Assembly: GCA_014526335.1 (NCBI GenBank)
Contig: JACTAT010000006.1
Location: 2,000,738-2,064,737 of the forward strand
Direction: 5' to 3'
Origin: Chrysaora quinquecirrha
Lineage: Eukaryota; Cnidaria; Scyphozoa; Semaeostomeae; Pelagiidae
DNA length: 64,000 nucleotides
Both the position numbers and the translations under genes were made by a program. Positions 33,531 to 64,000 of the stretch are shown here, one piece after another. Below the pieces are notes generated by a model. The model saw only the letters and a program-made list of their open reading frames with translations, made no database searches and had not been told where the DNA came from. Position 1 is the stretch's first letter; each line of letters begins with the position of its first letter.

Positions 33531-33957
33531 TACTGTATAAATCCTCAAATTAGCCCCCTGGGGGCTTCCTTATTTCTGATTAATTTGGAAGGGGCTTATT
33601 CGACAGGAGGCTTAAAAGGGGGGGGGGGCTTTTAAAGTTATTCACAAAATCATGATTTATCATCAATTATAATAATACAGTAATAAGGAATACCTCAACT
33701 CAAGTCTTGCACATCATAATGGCTGTGCTCAGTAATTTTACTGAAGAGGACTTCTTGAAGAAACCACAACTAAAAGAATACTTTTTTCTGTTATAACTCA
33801 ATAAAGTACTTATAAGGTCTCAATTGGCTGAAATCAGCATGTCAGGGAGTTTGGGTAATATGAGGGGAGGCATTTTAATAATCAACAGGTCTAGGATGGG
33901 GGCAAATTTGAGGGGAAGAGTTATTTGAGGGGGGTCAATTTGAGGATTTACACTAAG
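33531..33957. mobile_element. MITE with TAAATCCTCAAATT ends
   Basis: Left end ACTGTATAAATCCTCAAATT and right end (reverse complement AGTGTAAATCCTCAAATTGA) are inverted repeats, each followed by CCCCC and palindromic GGGGCTTATT-type sequence. The interior is non-coding, with a G-run of 12 near 33620. Confidence 0.6.
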
Positions 33958-35773
33958 GCTTTTTGATAATAAGATTTATAGTTTACAGTCTACATTTACA
34001 TTAAAACTTAAGCACAATACGTCTTTGTAAAAAGTAGGGGAAATCATAGTCTATCCCTATTTTAGATAATAGTAAATATCATACAGTAATCAGCCTATTT
34101 AATACCATAATTCCCAGAGGGCACTTGACCAATTTTGGTAAGGGACATGCCTGCCCCACCCATTTTTAACCCGTCTGATTGCTAATAGGTGTACCTGACT
34201 TTTACACATATTGCTAAAGAAGATAAACCTCGTTTTTTTCAAATTTAAGAGAAATTATACCAAAATTTGATTTTCATTCCTTCAAACCAAAATCTTTGCA
34301 TCGGACAGCATTCCTTATGCAAAAATTATGAATATTGAAATCCGTCAGGGTACTTTTCTAGTATTAAGCAAACATTGTACCCCCCCCCCCCGGGCCCCCA
34401 GTGTAAATAATGACTCATGCACCAAATCAAATCATTGCTTGTTTTACTATGTCTTCAGGGATAAAAATCTTAGTTAACAGCTATGTATGGGAGATTACCA
34501 GATGAGATAGTTAGGTAACAAAAGGGGTTAGATTGATCTCTAATAGGGGCATCCCCCTGTTTTCTAATTCAATCTTTTCCTTGATCATAAAAGCCCTGCT
34601 ATAAAACTTGGCACTTTTCAAAATAAAATTTAAATAGAATTCTTTGTAACAGAAATTTTTCACTAATCAACAATGTAAAAAGTCTGAACTGAAAAATCTA
34701 CCTTGGAAAATTTTGTAAAAATTCCCCTTTTTACCGAATTTATCATACGTGCATCTCTTGTTTATATTTTGTATTTCTTAAAATTGAAGCATAAACATAT
34801 ATAGTTTAATCGTCTAGATATCTATAATAGGCTTATTTGAACTTATAGTTAGTTATCATAGTCAAAGTTTCGACTTTCTTGATTTAGATATGTTAGGTCT
34901 CTGCTTCGGAAGAATTTTGTCTTATATTTAAAAGAATTTGATTAGATAATTATCAATTATAATTATTTCATATTTCTATCTGTTTCAGTAAAATATTAAC
35001 GTTTTTCAACTATGCGTTTACGATCTTTAAAAATTATTTTTCTGATATTTTCGACGACCTTTACTGTAATGTTCATCTGTGCCCCTTACAAGAGGGGGGT
35101 GACAGCTTAATTATCAATGTACTGGTGTACCGGCTTTTTTGCAAGCGTACCGCCCAGTACCCGTAACAATGTACAGGTGTACCAGTTTTCAAGCATGTGC
35201 ATGGTGTGGCTCTGACTTTTCAAGTGTACCATGTACCAGGTTGTATTTGTACCGTACCGGGTCGATTTTTAGCCTGTCGTACCATGTACCGGGTGCTTTG
35301 TACGGCGTACCGGAAAGCTTTCATTCCCCACTTATAAGTCTTAGTAGCGGGCGGTGGTTCACCGAAATTCGGGTCATTTTTAGAACCACCTTGGCAGCAG
35401 AGAGTTTCCACAGAACTGCCGAATTTTCGCAGTTTTTTGACAACTTCGTCAACTTTTCCAAAACCTGGCAGATCTGACCCCTCATCTTCTGATTTACCCC
35501 TCTATTGACGTTAGATTTATTTCAGCTACTTAAAGCAAAACAATTATTTCCAAATGTTAAATAACTAAAAGAAAAATCTCTGAAATAACATCAAAAGACA
35601 GCAGCGGGACGTCGTGGGAAAATGGGTACGTTAATGGGTTTTTAAGCTTGTATGTAAAGGGGCTGTAAAAAGGTAAACCTCGGAAAATCTGTCGATTCTT
35701 TAGACCTTGCCAATAAAATAAAATCTTTTATTTTAGCATTCCTAGACAGCTCATTTCTCTGCCCGTACGCCGA
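33958..35773. other. Intergenic AT-rich DNA with low-complexity blocks
   Basis: I see no gene here. It contains a C-run at 34380-34392 and a GTACC-rich block at 35120-35300 with repeated GTACCGG/GTACCAG motifs, probably a decayed minisatellite. The 35139-35477 frame reads through that block and is not convincing. Confidence 0.45.
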
Positions 35774-36116
35774 TTACACTCCTTTTTTATAAGAACAATT
35801 TTATAAGAACACGAGCCTTGATTTTGTCCAGATTTTAAGAACAAAATAAGAACAAGCTGAGGCTGGGCCTTTTCATAAGCCCTTAGAATATCAACGAAAT
35901 ATGAAAGTACGACAGTCAGACAACGTAGAAAGCAAGCAAACAGTGAACTGGACAAGCATGCTATTACCACTAAAGACATTCACTGACAAAATCTAGATGT
36001 CTCAGTAACCAAGGAATTAAGAACAGATTAAGAGCATTTCAGGCTCAAAAAAGGCAAAAAATTAAAAACAGCCAGCCTCAATCGAAATTTCCTGGTTCTT
36101 ATAAAAAAAGAGTGTA
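35774..36116. mobile_element. MITE, 'TTATAAGAAC' family
   Basis: Ends TACACTCCTTTTTTATAAGA and GGTTCTTATAAAAAAAGAGT with GTA are inverted repeats. Internal AAGAAC/GTTCTT motifs on both strands match the copies at 8286-8543 and 45011-45403. Confidence 0.65.
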
Positions 36117-36236
36117 TGCCTTTTAAACTCTCTTTTTGTAAAAAACTAAAAATTAAAGGGTTTAGTATCTTCTGTAATTTTCGACGACGAGCTCAAAACT
36201 TAAGTTGCTAGAATTGCAGCTACTTTTTATGTGAGG

Positions 36237-36530
36237 CCTCATTTACACGAGAGAAGCTGGATCGGCTCTGGTCCGATCGAGAGCCAGTTCTGGTTCTTTT
36301 GCAACGTGTTTACACGAGATAAACTGGATCGGCCTTGGTCCGATCGAGAGCCAGTTCTGGTTCATCTGCAATGTGTTTACACGAGATAAACTGGATCGGC
36401 TTTGGTCAGTTCTGGTTCTTTTGCAATGTGTTTACACGAGAGAAACTGGATCGGCTTTGGTCCGATCGAGAGCCAGTTCTGGTTCTTCTGCAACGTGTTT
36501 ACGCGAGAAGAACCGGATCGGTTCCGATCC
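36237..36530 (+). repeat. Tandem repeat, period about 67 bp, 4-5 units
   Basis: Units start TTTACACGAGAGAAGCTGGA and include TCCGATCGAGAGCCAGTTCT; starts are near 36245, 36312, 36379, 36434 and 36501. Partial inverted sequence (AACTGGCTCC, then CTCGTATAAACGG) near 36820-36865 suggests the array sits in a palindromic element spanning about 36237-36865. Confidence 0.7.
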
Positions 36531-37092
36531 GATCCAGAAATACTTGACTACAATGTTTTCTAAGTTGATGCATGCGTTACCACCCTTCTTGCTACAAAAC
36601 TGCTTAAAACTTCTACATTTTATCACGGCAGCATCTTGTCGGATGCTAAAGCAGAAAATTCGATTCTTCTTCGAAAAATGATGTCTTGTTGTAGGCTTTA
36701 TTCATCCATCTTTTAGTCGCGTTTCGTATCCGTACCAGTTTGGATCCGCTTAAAAGCGTTCATACGGGATCCAAACAGAGCCGGAGACGAGCTTGCTCTA
36801 CTTGAGAACAGATGCAGAACTGGCTCCAAACAAAGCCAGGAAAGGTTCAGATCTCGTATAAACGGAAGGCGTTTTTGAGCCAAAACTGTCTCTGCATCGG
36901 CCAAAACTGTCTCTGCGGGTTCATTATATTCAACCTTCTTTCCAAGATACCTCTGAAGAGAGATAAAAGAACAAGTTTAGACATGTCCTACTAAACTTCG
37001 CAATAATTTAAGTGCTAAGGAAGATCGAAATTTATAAATTACTAAATTGTTTATTGTAAAGTCACTGAATAAGCTATTCAAAGTCCTGATTG

Positions 37093-61173
<24,081 letters not shown>

Positions 61174-62765
61174 TTTGAGGAGGATGCTTTGGCTGCATAA
61201 ATAAAAGCTTTTGGTGGTAGCTGTTTGATGTGAATAAAATAATGGTTCTAAAAACTAGCTTTTCTTGATATGAAGGCTATACCTAGTGTTTGGCTGACTA
61301 TTCACAATAAGGCCAAAACATTTCTGCTCCATTTGCGAGAAAACTACCAATAATAATCTTAAAATAAACTTGCATCCTCTATGCCCAACTGTTACAAAGT
61401 CTGTTTACTTGACTACGCCAGATGAAGGTAGTATGCACTAAATTCAGGCTCACACGCGCTCGCTGCGCGGTGTCCGCTCCTCCACAGCTCCGCGTCTTAA
61501 TTCTTGGGTTTCCCTTGGGTCTCTTATTTTTTCGCATATTTCTCCCGTTTTAACTCTTTTTAGCAGATTTTTCGACATTGTTCAGGAACACAACAGTTCC
61601 CTCTGCTGAATTAAACCAGTTTCCCAATTCTGATTATCTTTATCAAGGCTATTGACGGCTGACGCTAAAACCCGATGTATCCAAAACTACCTCCACACCT
61701 TTCGTTTTAGCTCTGCAGCTATATTATGTGTTAACTGCGACTGCGCGACAGATAGGATTGGTTTTTATGCTGTTTAGTGTCCCCAGTGTCCAAATATGGG
61801 CATCTAGGGATCACGTAATTCGATATTTCAAATACTTTTCTGGGAAAATACGACTAAGTAATGATTTTTTGATCCCTACAATGTGTTGCGGTGTTGGTGT
61901 TTTACAACTTATCCTAAAGTTTTGTCTTTGGGGCATTTCTGCCACCTCCGGGTAAAAATGGGGTTAAGCAGAGCAGTCCAAGAAAAACTAGAAAGAATAC
62001 TTCTTATCTTCATTGATTCGATATTTCATTCAACAAAAATTATACAGCAATTTTTTTCGTTTCAACCATAGTCATAAGATTATGGTTCAACTTAGTAAGT
62101 AGAAAAGCAACGTATTTTCCTCTTCTATTTATCTGCAATCCTTGCTTGAGTCGGGGTGAGGGGGCAGCAAGTTTTCTGAGGAATTTCCGTTGTGGTGATG
62201 TCAAAAAATTAGGAAAAACTAAAACTCCCGCCTTTTCAAGACCTTATGGGGAGGATTGTAGGTATCTAAAAAAGCAAACATTCTAGTATAATAGGAAAAG
62301 ATAAAAATGCCTAAATGCACTTGCATACTAGCATGACAAAACTAATAATAGTATATACTGTATATATGGAATACACTAAGCAGGATATAGAATCGTATTT
62401 ATAACTAATTGTCAATGTTCTCAATATTTCATGTGTTAGCATTTAAAAGGTGTACGTATGGCTACCGCAAGACAAAAAATATCAAGCACTTGAAACGATT
62501 TTTAACAGTGTTAATGGTCAAACAAAAAGTATAGTTCTATATATACTGAAACGATGCTGTAAAACTGCTAGACGAACTAGAAATTCTAAATTGCTAGGGA
62601 AAATTGCTTTTGGTTCATAGAAAAGAATCTTCCAGTTACGAGTGTTGCATTGCTCAAAATCCCTGGGAAAGTAATCGGAAATTGAATGCTTCATCAACAA
62701 TTATCAGCGAAATTAGAATTTATTGTCAGGCATTCAAACTTCTAGAACTGAATCTTGACTTTGGT
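61174..62765. other. Region upstream of CAPS2, no gene recognised
   Basis: Should contain the CAPS2 5' UTR and promoter. A GC-richer stretch at 61445-61500 (GCGCTCGCTGCGCGGTGTCC) stands out from the AT-rich background. Frames up to 75 codons here lack recognisable domains. Confidence 0.4.
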
Positions 62766-62768
62766 AGC

Positions 62769-62870
62769 ATGCGCAGCCTCAAAACTTTCCTTAGGTCAAG
62801 TGTCAAACATTATTATGAGTCTATGCTGGACGCTCACTTGACCTAAGGAAAGTTTTAGAGGCTGCGCGCA
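62769..62870. repeat. Hairpin-forming inverted repeat
   Basis: TGCGCAGCCTCAAAACTTTC with CTTAGGTCAAGTG (62769-62802) pairs with its inverted copy at 62835-62870 across a 32-bp spacer. It may be the remnant of a small foldback transposon. Confidence 0.7.
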
Positions 62871-62875
62871 GGCTA

Positions 62876-62999
62876 GACTTTGGCTGCTATTAGTAATCAA
62901 GACCAGTCTAGACTGCCATTAGTAATCAAGACCAGCCTCGGCTGCCATTAGTAATCAAGACCAGCCTTGGCTGCTATTAGTAATCAAGACCAGCCTTCA
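62876..62999 (+). repeat. Four tandem copies of a 33-bp unit
   Basis: The unit GGCTGCCATTAGTAATCAAG plus ACCAGCCTC is repeated four times, directly after the hairpin. Confidence 0.85.
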
Positions 63000-63352
63000 A
63001 AAGACACAAAGGCAAGGAATAAACAACTGAATAGTATACCGGTTAGAAAGCTACAAATACGCATGAACGTAGAAACAACTGTAATCACGTTAATGCAATA
63101 AAAATTAAAATAAAACAAAAACGAATTGTTTTAGATAGATGCTTGCTGGGGTATCATATGATGAAAATAATATTTTTTAAAAGCTATATTCTACTTGTAA
63201 CAGGTGTGCATGGGGAAGGAAGCCGTTTACTTAAAGAACAAATCTTACTAGAAATTCAAACTGGCGTTTCAACGCATTTCACTTTATAAAAGCTGTTGGT
63301 CTATAAGAACTAGCCACTGAATGGAAACTTAGGAAACGGTAGTGTTAATTAG

Positions 63353-63480
63353 GCCCTGGGCCAGTGGCCAAACATTGTTTGTCAAACATTTGACATTTGC
63401 TTGCCCAACATAATTATTGACCGTTTGTCTCATAAAAAAACATTGCTCGTCAAACATTTTTCGCTTGAGATAAGCATAAA
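63353..63480. mobile_element. MITE fragment, 'GGCCAAACGATCAAACA' family
   Basis: Starts GGCCCTGGGCCAGTGGCCAA followed by CAAACATTTGACATTTGCTT and AACATTGCTCGTCAAACATT. The right end is missing. Confidence 0.5.
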
Positions 63481-64000
63481 TTGTTTTTGCAGCTCCTCAA
63501 AAATAAAATTCGTGCAGAAGAAGAGGGAAACATTAGAGTTTCAGGTATACACTCCCAGCCTTTGATCTGATGCTCCAATAGAGCGATTTTAAAAACAAGG
63601 ATAGCGAGTGAAGTTGTGGGACTTATGCAATGAGTTAGGGAAACATTACGGTAATCTGTGATATCATTCACTGTTAGTCAGATATACATTGGAGCAAACT
63701 CGTTTATTTTTCTATATTCTTCTAAGAAAATATCAAATCATGAAGTAATAAAATACAAAAATCACTAGAATTCAGCTAATAAAATACAAGCATTCCTAGA
63801 CATTTTAAAATTATAATTGCATGCATAATGTTCTATATTCTATATTTAAAAATTCAATGTGTTAAAATTTGTGTAATAAATAACTTTATGGGTGATGGAC
63901 AATACAGCATTTGAATTTTCACTTTTAAAATGCTAATAAAATTTAATATACAATATATACCCCAATACACTAATACACATGGCACACCCTAACACTTAAG
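63481..64000. other. AT-rich right edge, no recognised feature
   Basis: Very AT-rich sequence without a convincing exon, RNA or transposon end. Confidence 0.4.

Noticed and set aside
35139..35477. Frame of 112 codons in the GTACC-rich block
   Set aside because: It follows a decayed tandem repeat and has no family features.

Overview
This is a eukaryotic nuclear window from an invertebrate animal. The evidence is small phase-consistent GT-AG exons, long AT-rich introns, animal gene families and dense transposons. The mix (Penelope-like element with a GIY-YIG nuclease, CR1/L2-like LINE, Ty1/copia element, many palindromic MITEs, tRNA- and 5S-derived SINEs) would suit a cnidarian or another early-branching animal, but nothing here fixes the species.

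Layout. 1-4390: 5' part of an atypical E2F (E2F7/8) on the minus strand, running off the left edge, with a CCAAT box and clustered E2F sites at its start. 4922-7263: a Penelope-like element with a 13-bp target duplication. 7389-8046: a minisatellite. 8780-20063: TRAIP (RING E3 ubiquitin ligase, minus strand), whose first exon is uncertain. 20706-27142: a 6.4-kb foldback-like structure whose inverted arms are 82-bp tandem repeats, with a nested hAT deletion derivative. 27407-27754: last exon of an unidentified plus-strand gene. 28065-32755: a LINE. 32878-33417: an intronless 179-aa orphan gene starting MGNYCC. 33418-37092: repeats. 37093-61173: calcyphosin-2 (CAPS2, EF-hand, minus strand), about 19 exons recognised. 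Its last intron holds a copia element with identical LTRs, itself split by a Mutator-like element. Another intron holds tRNA-Gly(GCC). 61174-64000: only repeats recognised.

The three identified host genes are not an operon or pathway. E2F7/8 is a cell-cycle repressor, TRAIP a replication-stress ubiquitin ligase, and CAPS2 a calcium-binding protein.

One caution affects all coding calls. Nearly every frame break in otherwise clean coding sequence (E2F7/8, CAPS2, LINE, copia) is repaired by one base in a short homopolymer. This looks like systematic homopolymer shortening in the assembly, so genes should not be called pseudogenes on these breaks alone.
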